This document shows, piece by piece, positions 1 to 7,487 of a DNA stretch of 64,000 bases (position 1 is the first letter of the stretch; each line of letters starts with the position of its first letter). This DNA is from Nosocomiicoccus ampullae. Its GTDB lineage: Bacteria > Bacillota > Bacilli > Staphylococcales > Salinicoccaceae. The translations under genes and the position numbers were made by a program. The stretch is from contig NZ_MBFG01000010.1 of NCBI RefSeq assembly GCF_001696685.1, forward strand, positions 59,122 through 123,121, in the 5' to 3' direction. The notes under the pieces were generated by a model that made no database searches, had not been told where the DNA came from, and worked only from the letters and a program-made list of their open reading frames with translations.

Positions 1-28
1 AAATCGCAACCAGGTTTTTCTTCTTTTT

Positions 29-215
29 ATTTACAAAAAATGTCTGAATGTGTTAGATATATCGAGATAATTAACAAAAACTCCGGATCTGGTCTCGTTT
101 TTGTTAGATAAAAAAATATAATTAACAAAAATTGGGTCGTGGTCTCGAAATGTGTTAAATATATCCGGATAACTAACAAAATCGCAATTTTTATGTTAAA
201 TAAAACAAGCACAAA
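29..215. repeat. 51-bp-period palindromic repeat array, locus 1
   Basis: Unit starts with the word TGTTAGATA or TGTTAAATA occur at 51, 102, 153 and 194, so the first three are exactly 51 bp apart. Each is followed about 20 bp later by TTAACAAAA or CTAACAAAA, giving a short inverted repeat (TGTTAGATA facing TTAACA). The segments between units share GGTCTCG (91-97 and 141-147). The same unit and period recur at 36186-36385. The stretch from 1 to 260 holds no credible gene: the 61-codon minus-strand frame across it is only the repeat read through. Confidence 0.75.
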
Positions 216-260
216 CTGAGTTTTTCATCTTTTAAAGTAAAAATTCACATCAAACACCAC

Positions 261-294
261 AAAAAAGCGAGACCCGGAATCAGCATGGTCTCGC
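261..294 (-). terminator. Rho-independent terminator of the EamA gene
   Basis: Inverted repeat GCGAGACC (267-274) and GGTCTCGC (287-294) followed on the minus strand by a run of six T (complement of 261-266), just past the stop of the minus-strand transporter gene. The GGTCTCG arm is shared with the neighbouring repeat units. Confidence 0.8.
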
Positions 295-312
295 TCCTTT
301 TCAACAGAAATA

Positions 313-1170
313 TTACGTTCGTTTTTGCGGTAAGTTTTTCATGTACATATAGAAACTTGCTACGAAGATGATAATGTACCCGATAATCGATAGAATATCT
401 GGGTATTCTCCAAAGAATATGATACTGAACATCGCAGTAAATATAATCGTCGTGTAGAAGAATATCGAGATCTCTTTCGCTGGTGCATAACTGTATGCAA
501 TCGTTAGGCCGAATTGTCCTACTGATGCTGCGACTCCTGCAAGTAATAGGAACATGAGTTGTTCACCGGTCATCGGTTCATAGTTATAGATGAAAAACGG
601 CAGTAACGCGACTGTTGAAAATCCTGAGAAATAAAATACGACGGTGTAAAATTTCTCGCGATCTCCGAGGACTCTTAACACAGTGTACGCTCCTGCAGCT
701 GCGAGAGCACCGAGCACCCCGACTAAGGCATCAAATGATGTACTTTCAAACGACGGTTTGATAATAAATATCGCACCAATGAATGCGATAATAATCGAAG
801 TCATTTGGAATCGTCTAATATATTCCTTTAAAAATATTGCGGATAAAATAATCGTGAAAAACGGACTGAGCTTGTTTAAAATATCTGCGTCACTTAAGAC
901 GAGTTTATCGAGTGTGTAAAAGTTAAGGATAACCCCAATTAACCCGAGCGTTGAACGCAGTAATAGCAATCCTTGGTTTTCTTTTTTACCAAACAGTGGT
1001 TCTTTATAGCGAATGACGAGTACGAGCGCAATCAACATCGCGACGAAGTTTCTAAAAAACGCTTTTTGTACTGTTGGTAAGTCGCCAGAGTATTTTACAA
1101 AGAGCGACATTAAACTAAAACCAAGAGATGAAATAATTAAAGCGATAATCCCTTTCGTTATATTGTTCAA
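313..1170 (-). CDS. EamA/DMT-superfamily transporter
   Basis: A 285-residue, very hydrophobic protein with about ten predicted membrane segments arranged as two EamA halves, the usual length for the drug/metabolite transporter superfamily. It probably moves a small metabolite across the cytoplasmic membrane; the substrate cannot be read from sequence. The start is a TTG at 1168-1170 preceded by an AGAAGG ribosome binding site. The gene stands alone, divergent from the YtkA-like lipoprotein gene, and ends at a clear hairpin terminator. The C-terminus is basic (KNLPQKRT), consistent with a cytoplasmic tail. Confidence 0.85.
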   Translation of the reverse strand: MNNITKGIIALIISSLGFSLMSLFVKYSGDLPTVQKAFFRNFVAMLIALVLVIRYKEPLFGKKENQGLLLLRSTLGLIGVILNFYTLDKLVLSDADILNKLSPFFTIILSAIFLKEYIRRFQMTSIIIAFIGAIFIIKPSFESTSFDALVGVLGALAAAGAYTVLRVLGDREKFYTVVFYFSGFSTVALLPFFIYNYEPMTGEQLMFLLLAGVAASVGQFGLTIAYSYAPAKEISIFFYTTIIFTAMFSIIFFGEYPDILSIIGYIIIFVASFYMYMKNLPQKRT

Positions 1171-1275
1171 CTGTATACCTTCTTTATTATTAAAATTACT
1201 ATCTTAGTGTAACACATAGATTGGTATATATCTTTGTCAAAATCTATACATAATTAAGCGATAAAGAACAAGAAA

Positions 1276-1306
1276 ATGTATGATATTCTAAATTTATATC
1301 ATACAT
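1276..1306 (+). promoter_or_regulatory. Perfect 11-bp inverted repeat before lipoprotein gene
   Basis: ATGTATGATAT (1276-1286) and ATATCATACAT (1296-1306) form a perfect dyad with a 9-nt spacer, ending 3 nt before the TTGGAGG ribosome binding site of the next gene. It has no T-run, so it is not a terminator; it could be a repressor operator or an mRNA hairpin affecting translation. Confidence 0.6.
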
Positions 1307-1324
1307 ATTGGAGGCAACATATCA

Positions 1325-1717
1325 ATGAAAAAATTATTAGGTGCAGCAGTATTATCAAGCGTTTTAGTACTTGGAGCATGTGGAAATGACGAAAACAAAG
1401 ACGACATGGAAGGACACGACGAAGTTGCTGGTTTAGATGTTGAGTTAACGACTCCTGAAACTGCAACAGCTGGTGAAGAAGTTGAATTCGTTGCACACGT
1501 TACTTCAAACGATGAAGATGTAAACGATGCAGATAAAGTATTATTTGAAGTGTTAAAAGACGATGAAAGCCTCGATAAAATCGAAGGGGAATTTACTGAA
1601 AATGGACTTTACAAATTGAACTACACATTTAAAGAAGCAGGAACATACGAAGTGATCTCACACGTTGACGCGAACGGCTTACACACAATGCCTAAAAATG
1701 AGGTTGTCGTAGAGTAA
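1325..1717 (+). CDS. YtkA-like domain lipoprotein
   Basis: A 130-residue secreted lipoprotein. The signal peptide ends in the lipobox LGAC with the lipidated Cys near residue 19, followed by an acidic linker (residues 20-35) and a single beta-rich domain resembling YtkA/FixH-like Ig folds (VELTTPETATAGEEVEFVAH, then TFKEAGTYEVISHVDANGLH). YtkA-like proteins sit outside the membrane, some near respiratory or metal functions, but no biochemical role is established. Strong TTGGAGG ribosome binding site; a perfect dyad lies just upstream. Monocistronic. Confidence 0.75.
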   Translation: MKKLLGAAVLSSVLVLGACGNDENKDDMEGHDEVAGLDVELTTPETATAGEEVEFVAHVTSNDEDVNDADKVLFEVLKDDESLDKIEGEFTENGLYKLNYTFKEAGTYEVISHVDANGLHTMPKNEVVVE

Positions 1718-1796
1718 TTACATTTCTAGACGAAAAAAATAGAATGGCGTAAAATAAGTATCTAAGAATGGTGAACATTCTAATGGAGGTACTTAG

Positions 1797-2462
1797 ATGA
1801 AAAAGACGTACATTATTACAGATGCTTTAACAGCAATTGGGCAACGTTTGGCGCATGAACTTGCAAAGCGTGGCCACAATTTAATATTATCTGGAAATGA
1901 CTACAACGAACTCGAAGCGTTGCACGATGAATTAAAATCATATAGTGATGCGCATCACGAAGTATTTTTACTCGAACAAGCAAAAGAAATCGACTGGCTA
2001 AATATGGTCGATAAAATAGATTCAACATACGACGGTTTAAATGGTGTGATTTTTATACACTCCATTGAGACTGAAGATAACGATGTATACAATGTTTCAT
2101 ACGATGAATTTACTGAAGTTATGAACGAACACGTGTGGGGAACGTACCTTGGAGTACGCACGTTACGCAATCAATTGATCGAAACGAAAGAGACGAAAAT
2201 CATCAATTTAGTAGAACCTGTACGTGAAGAAACATTCGAACACAATTTATATTATGCAGTTACCGGTGCGATAGAAGGACTCACGCATGCGATACAAAGC
2301 GAGCTTCGTAAAGAAGATCTTAACGTTTATACGCTAAGCTATCGTCCGACTGAACGAGATGCTTCGTTCAATCCAAACGACGACAGCGCAGTTGGGACTA
2401 TTTTTAAAATTCTAGATGATGAGATTTCAAATGATAATAACGAAACGATCATCATTCATTAA
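1797..2462 (+). CDS. Degenerate SDR-family (Rossmann) protein
   Basis: A 221-residue protein with the overall layout of a short-chain dehydrogenase/reductase, but the signature residues are altered. The nucleotide-binding TGxxxGIG motif reads TDALTAIG, the NNAG position reads IHSI, the catalytic Ser strand reads INLVEP, and the active-site YxxxK reads YAVTG, so Tyr stays but Lys is Gly. It is probably not an active oxidoreductase; a binding or regulatory role is inference. Start ATG follows GGAGGTACTTAG. Monocistronic with its own terminator. Confidence 0.7.
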   Translation: MKKTYIITDALTAIGQRLAHELAKRGHNLILSGNDYNELEALHDELKSYSDAHHEVFLLEQAKEIDWLNMVDKIDSTYDGLNGVIFIHSIETEDNDVYNVSYDEFTEVMNEHVWGTYLGVRTLRNQLIETKETKIINLVEPVREETFEHNLYYAVTGAIEGLTHAIQSELRKEDLNVYTLSYRPTERDASFNPNDDSAVGTIFKILDDEISNDNNETIIIH

Positions 2463-2490
2463 AAAACCACTCATTTTCGAGTGGTTTTTA
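2463..2490 (+). terminator. Terminator after SDR-like gene
   Basis: AAAACCACTC (2463-2472) and GAGTGGTTTT (2479-2488) flank a 6-nt loop and run into T-rich sequence directly after the SDR-like stop codon. Confidence 0.9.
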
Positions 2491-2500
2491 TCTATTATGC

Positions 2501-2560
2501 TTGTAAATAGAGAATCGTGTAGTATAATGATAAATAGAAATTCAGTGAGAATGATTATCA
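2501..2560 (+). promoter_or_regulatory. Promoter and Fur box of siderophore operon
   Basis: A promoter is visible as TTGTAA (2501-2506), a 16-nt spacer and TATAAT (2523-2528). Downstream at 2546-2560 lies TGAGAATGATTATCA, one mismatch from the 15-bp Fur consensus TGATAATNATTATCA. Iron-loaded Fur bound here would block transcription of the importer operon that starts at 2576. Confidence 0.85.
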
Positions 2561-2575
2561 ATTAGGCGGTTTCAC

Positions 2576-3541
2576 ATGATGAAGAAATTATTTAGGCTAG
2601 ATGTACTAATCATTGTGCTCATATTAGTATCGATACTTTCTCTATTTGTTGGAGTAAGTAGTTTGCCTTTATCAGATATATTTAATTTAAATGAGCAACA
2701 AAAGACAGTTTTATTACATAGTAGAATACCGCGTACTGTATCAATTATCATTGCAGGTGCTGCTCTTGCGACATCTGGTTTAATTATGCAACAGCTCACG
2801 CGTAACAAGTTCGTATCCCCTACGACAGCAGGGACGATGGAATGGGCGCAACTCGGTATTTTAATCGGAATGATATTTTTCCCGGCAGCGAATATGTTAA
2901 TGAAATTATCATTTGCAACGATGCTGTCATTAATTGGTACGTTAATCTTCATGCAGATTATTACACGTATTAAATTTAAAGATATCATTTTCGTTCCACT
3001 GATCGGTATTATGCTCGGTGGGGTCGTTTCGAGTGTAGGTACATTTTTAGCACTTAGAACGAATAACCTACAATCCATCGGTGCGTGGATGCACGGCAGT
3101 TTCTCTACGCTGGTCACTGGGCGATACGAGATTTTATATATTAGTATTCCGTTATTGCTATTAGCAATTTTTTATGCACATCAGTTTACAGTTGCTGGTA
3201 TGGGAGAAGACTTCTCTAAAAACTTAGGTCTGAATTATAAGCGTGTCGTAAATATCGGACTATTTATTACCGCTGCGATTACAGCAATTGTCGTTGTAAC
3301 AGTTGGTATGCTACCGTTTTTAGGGTTAATCGTTCCGAACATCGTCTCTATTTTTAGAGGGGATCATTTACGCAGTACGATTTTCTTAACAGCAACACTC
3401 GGTGGGATATTCGTTATGATCTGTGACATCATCGGCCGTGTGATTATTTACCCGTACGAAGTGTCTGTTGGACTCGTCATCGCTGTATTTGGTAGTGCAA
3501 TCTTCCTATTTATGATTTATAGGAGGGTAAAGCATGCATAG
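2576..3541 (+). CDS. sstA: Iron-siderophore ABC transporter permease (FecCD type)
   Basis: A 321-residue polytopic permease of the FecCD/BtuC family, about nine to ten membrane helices. Typical family stretches include SRIPRTVSIIIAGAALATSG near residues 47-66 and GMLPFLGLIVPNIVSIFRGD near 240-260, the loop that contacts the ATPase. With the next permease it forms the channel of an importer for catechol-type siderophores or catecholamines. The order permease-permease-ATPase-lipoprotein matches staphylococcal sstABCD and Bacillus yclNOPQ. A Fur box precedes it and it overlaps the next gene by 8 bp. The symbol rests on homology and order; the substrate is inferred. Confidence 0.85.
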   Translation: MMKKLFRLDVLIIVLILVSILSLFVGVSSLPLSDIFNLNEQQKTVLLHSRIPRTVSIIIAGAALATSGLIMQQLTRNKFVSPTTAGTMEWAQLGILIGMIFFPAANMLMKLSFATMLSLIGTLIFMQIITRIKFKDIIFVPLIGIMLGGVVSSVGTFLALRTNNLQSIGAWMHGSFSTLVTGRYEILYISIPLLLLAIFYAHQFTVAGMGEDFSKNLGLNYKRVVNIGLFITAAITAIVVVTVGMLPFLGLIVPNIVSIFRGDHLRSTIFLTATLGGIFVMICDIIGRVIIYPYEVSVGLVIAVFGSAIFLFMIYRRVKHA

Positions 3542-4496
3542 TAATAAGAAAAATATAACGCTTTTAATCGTTTTATCAGTCGTTGCACTTGGACTTATAG
3601 CATTTTACATGTTGTACGGTATAAATTTTAAGATTTTACATTATCAACTACCGTCAAGAATGCTCCGTACGTTCGCAATCATTATCGTTGCTACCGCAAT
3701 CGCAGTATCAACGGTAGTGTTCCAGACGATTGTTAAAAATAGAATCATTACTCCGTCGATTATGGGGTTAGATTCGGTCTATGTATTTATACAAACAGCG
3801 ATCGTATTTATTGCAGGAGTTAGTTCGCCATTACTATTTAATGACGCGTATAACTATTTCTTAAGTTTAATAATACTCGTCATATTTACAGTTTTTGTAT
3901 TTAAATTCTTATTTAAATTGACGAAAAACAACGTCTTCATACTATTACTTATCGGTATTATACTTGGAACGTTTTTTGGAAATTTAGCAACATTTATGCA
4001 AGTGCTAATCTCTCCAGAAGATTTCATGATATTACAAGGACAGTTATTCGGATCGTTTACGAAGATAAATGAAACGTTACTTTATATCACACTCGGTATC
4101 GTCATCGTGTTACTTATCATCGTGCTACTCGATTTTTCATCGCTCGATGTGATGGCGCTCGGTAGAGAACACGCGATTAACCTCGGTGTAAACTACGACT
4201 TAAAAGTTTCTAAACTACTTATAATCGTTGCGATATTCGTATCCGCATCAACTGCACTTGTTGGACCGATTATGTTTTTAGGGCTACTCGTCGTAAACTT
4301 AGCCCATGAAGTGTTTAAAACGTATAAACATTTATATCTTATTATAGGAACCACATTAATCAGCATTATCGCGTTATTAATTGGTCAGATGGTTGTACAG
4401 TTCGTATTTAAGAATAACATCGAACTAAGTGTTATCATTAACTTAGTAGGTGGAGTGTACTTTATCTATCTCATGCTAAGGAGGAGTAAGGCTTGA
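3534..4496 (+). CDS. sstB: Iron-siderophore ABC transporter permease, second subunit
   Basis: A 320-residue FecCD-type permease with an N-terminal helix, the conserved SRMLRTFAIIIVATAIAVST region near residue 40, and GPIMFLGLLVVNLAHEVF near residues 243-260 for contact with the ATPase. It pairs with the upstream permease as a heterodimeric channel. It starts inside the end of that gene, and its stop TGA overlaps the start of the ATPase gene, so the three genes are translationally coupled. Fur regulation is inferred from the upstream operator. Confidence 0.85.
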   Translation: MHSNKKNITLLIVLSVVALGLIAFYMLYGINFKILHYQLPSRMLRTFAIIIVATAIAVSTVVFQTIVKNRIITPSIMGLDSVYVFIQTAIVFIAGVSSPLLFNDAYNYFLSLIILVIFTVFVFKFLFKLTKNNVFILLLIGIILGTFFGNLATFMQVLISPEDFMILQGQLFGSFTKINETLLYITLGIVIVLLIIVLLDFSSLDVMALGREHAINLGVNYDLKVSKLLIIVAIFVSASTALVGPIMFLGLLVVNLAHEVFKTYKHLYLIIGTTLISIIALLIGQMVVQFVFKNNIELSVIINLVGGVYFIYLMLRRSKA

Positions 4497-5290
4497 TACA
4501 AATTAAAGGTCTTTCTAAAGCGTATGGTAACAAAAAAGTTGTCGACAACGTGTCACTCGATATAGAAAAAGGGAAACTGATGTCTTTAATCGGACCGAAT
4601 GGTGCCGGTAAAAGTACAGTGATCTCGATGGTCACTCGTTTAATGGATAAAAACAGTGGTGAAGTATTGTTAGAAGGTGAGAATTTATTTACAAAACCGG
4701 ACAACGAGCTCGCTAAAAAGATATCGATTTTAAAACAGAGTAACCATTTAAATTTAAACATTACAGTGCGAGAGCTTATCGCATTTGGTCGATACCCGTA
4801 TTGTAAAGGGCGTTTAAAACAAGAAGATAACGAAAAAATCGACGAAGCAATTAAATATATGGGACTTCAAGATTTACAACATCGTATGATTGATGAGTTA
4901 TCTGGTGGGCAGCGTCAACGCGCGTTTATCGCTATGACAATTGCTCAAGATACTGAATATATATTTTTAGATGAACCACTCAACAACTTAGATATGAAAC
5001 ACTCAGTTCAAATTATGCAAATCTTACGTCGATTATGTCGCGATAAAAATAAGACGATTATTATCGTCATTCACGATATTAATTTTGCATCGTGTTACTC
5101 AGATAATATCGCAGCATTAAAAGATGGTAAATTAAAAATATCTGGCACTAAAGATGAAGTCATCCAAGAAGATATTTTGAGAGATATATACGACATGGAC
5201 TTACAAATACAAAACGTCTGTGGTCACCGTATTTGTATTTACTTTGATGGTGAAGCAGTTGAATCACGTCAAGTATTTGGAGCGGTCTAG
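4493..5290 (+). CDS. sstC: Iron-siderophore ABC transporter ATPase
   Basis: A 265-residue ABC ATPase of the FepC/FecE type that powers the importer from the cytoplasmic side. Walker A is GPNGAGKST (residues 34-42), the signature is LSGGQRQR, Walker B is YIFLDEPLNNLD, and the switch His lies in IVIHDINFA. The start is a TTG at 4493 with AAGGAGGAG upstream, overlapping the stop of the preceding permease by 4 nt. The tail beyond residue 225 (VCGHRICIYFDGEAVESRQ) is the usual extension of this subfamily. Confidence 0.88.
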   Translation: MIQIKGLSKAYGNKKVVDNVSLDIEKGKLMSLIGPNGAGKSTVISMVTRLMDKNSGEVLLEGENLFTKPDNELAKKISILKQSNHLNLNITVRELIAFGRYPYCKGRLKQEDNEKIDEAIKYMGLQDLQHRMIDELSGGQRQRAFIAMTIAQDTEYIFLDEPLNNLDMKHSVQIMQILRRLCRDKNKTIIIVIHDINFASCYSDNIAALKDGKLKISGTKDEVIQEDILRDIYDMDLQIQNVCGHRICIYFDGEAVESRQVFGAV

Positions 5291-5304
5291 TCGCTTACAC
5301 TTTT

Positions 5305-5354
5305 AAGGAGGTGATGGGTGCGCTACAGCTTGAAATTTAGTGGGGGCTAAATTT
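5305..5354 (+). promoter_or_regulatory. Strong SD plus 10-codon leader and hairpin before sstD
   Basis: Inside the 80-bp gap between the ATPase and lipoprotein genes lies AAGGAGGTGAT (5305-5315), a near-perfect match to the 16S rRNA anti-SD. Six nt after GGAGG, a GTG at 5318 opens a 10-codon frame ending in TAA at 5348-5350. Its end lies in a hairpin formed by AAATTTAG (5333-5340) and CTAAATTT (5347-5354). There is no T-run. This resembles a stabilising SD with processing hairpin that would raise lipoprotein mRNA relative to the upstream genes; that role is inference. Confidence 0.5.
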
Positions 5355-5370
5355 AGAAAGGGAAGTTTAA

Positions 5371-6447
5371 ATGAACATTAAGAAATTATCAGCATTACTT
5401 TTATTATTTATAGGAGTTATCGTACTTGCTGCATGTAGTAACGACGGAGGTACAGATCAGTCAGAGACAAAAGAAGAACCAGCTAAAGATGATGAGGAAA
5501 CTGTAGAAACAACAGTTCCATACACAAATAACTTTGATATGAGTCTTACAACAGAACGTGATAGCGATACTGAAGCTGTTGACGAAACAATTGACGTAAT
5601 TAAAAATTCTAACAAAGTAGTTTTATTAGACTTAGGGGTTGCATCAACGTTTGAAGCACTAGGTTTACAAGATAACGTTATCGCGTTACCTAAAGGTGAG
5701 AACGACTCTATTCTTGGACCTGAGCTAGAAACTTATAAAGATGAGAAGTATGTAAACCTCGGTGGGTTAAAAGATCCAGACTTCGAGAAAATTGCAGAGT
5801 TAGATCCAGAAATCATCATGATTGGTGGACGTCAAGCAAACAAACCATCAATCGAAGAATTTAAAAAGGCAGCACCTAACGCATCAATTATTTATGTAAG
5901 TGCTCAATCTGACAACTACTTTGAAGACATTAAAGAAATGACGACATTTATCGGAGAATTATACGATAAACAATCAGACGCAGAAGCGTTAAACAAAGAA
6001 TTAGATGAAAAAATCGAAGAAACTAAAAACTTAGTTTCCGAAAAAGATAAAACGATGATGTTCATCCAAACAAATGGTGGCGACCTATCACTACACGGCC
6101 CAGGCGGACGTTATGATTTCTTATACAATCCAATCGGATTCAAATCTTCCGAAGGTGACTCAGAAGACAAAACTGCGTCACATGGTAACCAAATTTCATT
6201 TGAGTACATCTCTAAAGCAAACCCAAGTATGATTTTAGTGATGGACCGTGGTGCAGCGATTAGTAACGGTGAGGATGCTACAAAAGTAGACGTACTTAAA
6301 ACTGATGTTACTAACAACGTAGATGCTGTAAAAGATGATAACATCTTTGAATTAAATTCAGTAAGATGGTACTTAAACTCTGGTGGTCACGCGTCAGCGA
6401 TTGGCCAACTAGAAGAATTACAAGGGTTTTTAAATGAAGTAAAATAA
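5371..6447 (+). CDS. sstD: Siderophore-binding lipoprotein (FatB/YclQ/SstD type)
   Basis: A 358-residue substrate-binding lipoprotein. The signal peptide ends at the lipobox LAAC (Cys near residue 22) and is followed by an acidic linker rich in Glu and Asp. Two lobes follow with the class III layout: NKVVLLDLGVASTFEALGLQDNVIALP opens lobe one and ALNKELDEKIEETKNLVSEKD is near the connecting helix. The C-terminus RWYLNSGGHASAIGQLEEL is typical. It captures ferric catechol siderophores outside the membrane and delivers them to the two permeases. It is the last gene of the operon, with its own strong leader region upstream. Confidence 0.87.
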   Translation: MNIKKLSALLLLFIGVIVLAACSNDGGTDQSETKEEPAKDDEETVETTVPYTNNFDMSLTTERDSDTEAVDETIDVIKNSNKVVLLDLGVASTFEALGLQDNVIALPKGENDSILGPELETYKDEKYVNLGGLKDPDFEKIAELDPEIIMIGGRQANKPSIEEFKKAAPNASIIYVSAQSDNYFEDIKEMTTFIGELYDKQSDAEALNKELDEKIEETKNLVSEKDKTMMFIQTNGGDLSLHGPGGRYDFLYNPIGFKSSEGDSEDKTASHGNQISFEYISKANPSMILVMDRGAAISNGEDATKVDVLKTDVTNNVDAVKDDNIFELNSVRWYLNSGGHASAIGQLEELQGFLNEVK

Positions 6448-6455
6448 TTAAAAAA

Positions 6456-6486
6456 CGATCCAAGATTTAATCTTGGATCGTTTTTT
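6456..6486. terminator. Bidirectional terminator between sstD and murB
   Basis: CGATCCAAGAT (6456-6466) and ATCTTGGATCG (6470-6480) with A-run before and T-run after, so it can end transcription from both sides. The 3-nt loop is the murB stop codon and one arm encodes the last murB residues. Confidence 0.9.
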
Positions 6487-7390
6487 CTGTATGTTCACCG
6501 ATAATTCTAACTTCGCGCTGTAACAGCACGTCATACTTTTCTTTAACGACTTGTTGTACGTGGTGAATTAACTCTTCGTAATCACTACCTGTACCGTTGT
6601 CGATGTTTACCATAAACCCGGCATGCTTTTTAGAAACTTCCACGCCACCCACTCTATGTCCTTGTAGACCACTATCTTGAATCAGTTTTCCCGCAAAGTG
6701 TCCCGGGGGTCTTTGGAATACCGAACCACAAGACGGTAAATCAAGCGGTTGTTTTGATTCACGTAAAAACGTCAGCTCATCCATTTTCGCATTTATTTCA
6801 GATGAACTACCTTCTTCTAATTTAAATGTCGCTTCGACGACTAAATATCCATTCTCTTGAACGATACTTTGTCTATATCCGAGGTGTAATTCCTCATTTG
6901 TTAAAGTTAATAATTCTCCATCTGGCGTAATTACTGATGCTTCTACGAGGCAGTCTTTTAATTCGCCACCGTACGCTCCAGCGTTCATATATACAGCGCC
7001 TCCGACGCTGCCTGGAATGCCACACGCAAATTCTAATCCAGTTAGTGAATGGTCGCGCGCAAAACGTGATACGTCAATAATTCGACTACCACTGCCTGAC
7101 GTAATATAATCGCCATCACGTTTAATTTCTTTTAACTCTAACGTGTTTAACACAATCCCTCTAATGCCACCGTCTCTAATAATTAAATTCGAACCATTTC
7201 CAAGATACGTAATTGGTATTGAATACTCTTTTGCAAAACGGATAGTTTCCATTGCATCGTGAATATTATATACTGATATATAGTAATCTGCATTACCACC
7301 AGTATGTGAATACGTATAGCGTTGTAATGGTTCATCTGTTTTAATGACAGAATTTGTTAGACGCTCGCGTAAGGATTTTTCAATGTTCAT
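6467..7390 (-). CDS. murB: UDP-N-acetylenolpyruvoylglucosamine reductase
   Basis: A 307-residue FAD enzyme that reduces enolpyruvyl-UDP-GlcNAc to UDP-MurNAc with NADPH in the cytoplasmic phase of peptidoglycan synthesis. FAD-binding segments [20 protein letters not shown] (about residues 61-80) and [19 protein letters not shown] (about 124-142) are intact, as is [10 protein letters not shown] near residues 221-230, which carries the catalytic Ser. The length fits type II MurB. Start ATG has AAAGGAC upstream on its strand. It stands alone, convergent with the siderophore operon, sharing a terminator that overlaps its last codons. Confidence 0.95.
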   Translation of the reverse strand: MNIEKSLRERLTNSVIKTDEPLQRYTYSHTGGNADYYISVYNIHDAMETIRFAKEYSIPITYLGNGSNLIIRDGGIRGIVLNTLELKEIKRDGDYITSGSGSRIIDVSRFARDHSLTGLEFACGIPGSVGGAVYMNAGAYGGELKDCLVEASVITPDGELLTLTNEELHLGYRQSIVQENGYLVVEATFKLEEGSSSEINAKMDELTFLRESKQPLDLPSCGSVFQRPPGHFAGKLIQDSGLQGHRVGGVEVSKKHAGFMVNIDNGTGSDYEELIHHVQQVVKEKYDVLLQREVRIIGEHTEKTIQD

Positions 7391-7449
7391 AACAAAAGTC
7401 CTTTCTCATACGAATCAATTACTATTATAAACGGGAATACAAAAAAAGA

Positions 7450-7486
7450 CTAGAATAACCATGCAAGAGGAAGGGTGAGATTCTAG
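7450..7486 (+). promoter_or_regulatory. Hairpin framing the ribosome binding site of the YkyA-like gene
   Basis: CTAGAAT (7450-7456) and ATTCTAG (7480-7486) could pair and hold the ribosome binding site GAGGAAGGGTGA (7467-7478) in the loop, with the stem ending one base before the ATG at 7488. A possible translational control element; the short stem makes it uncertain. Confidence 0.3.
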
Positions 7487-7487
7487 C

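Noticed and set aside
27-212. 61-codon minus-strand frame with internal repeats
   Set aside because: Its protein repeats every 17 residues only because 51 is a multiple of three; it is the repeat array read through, with no ribosome binding site evidence.
29-215. CRISPR array
   Set aside because: The conserved part is an imperfect dyad of about 30 bp with short linkers that are shared between units, unlike unique spacers, and no cas genes lie nearby.
2572-3117. 181-codon minus-strand frame
   Set aside because: It lies wholly within the first permease gene and overlaps the Fur-controlled start; no family resemblance.
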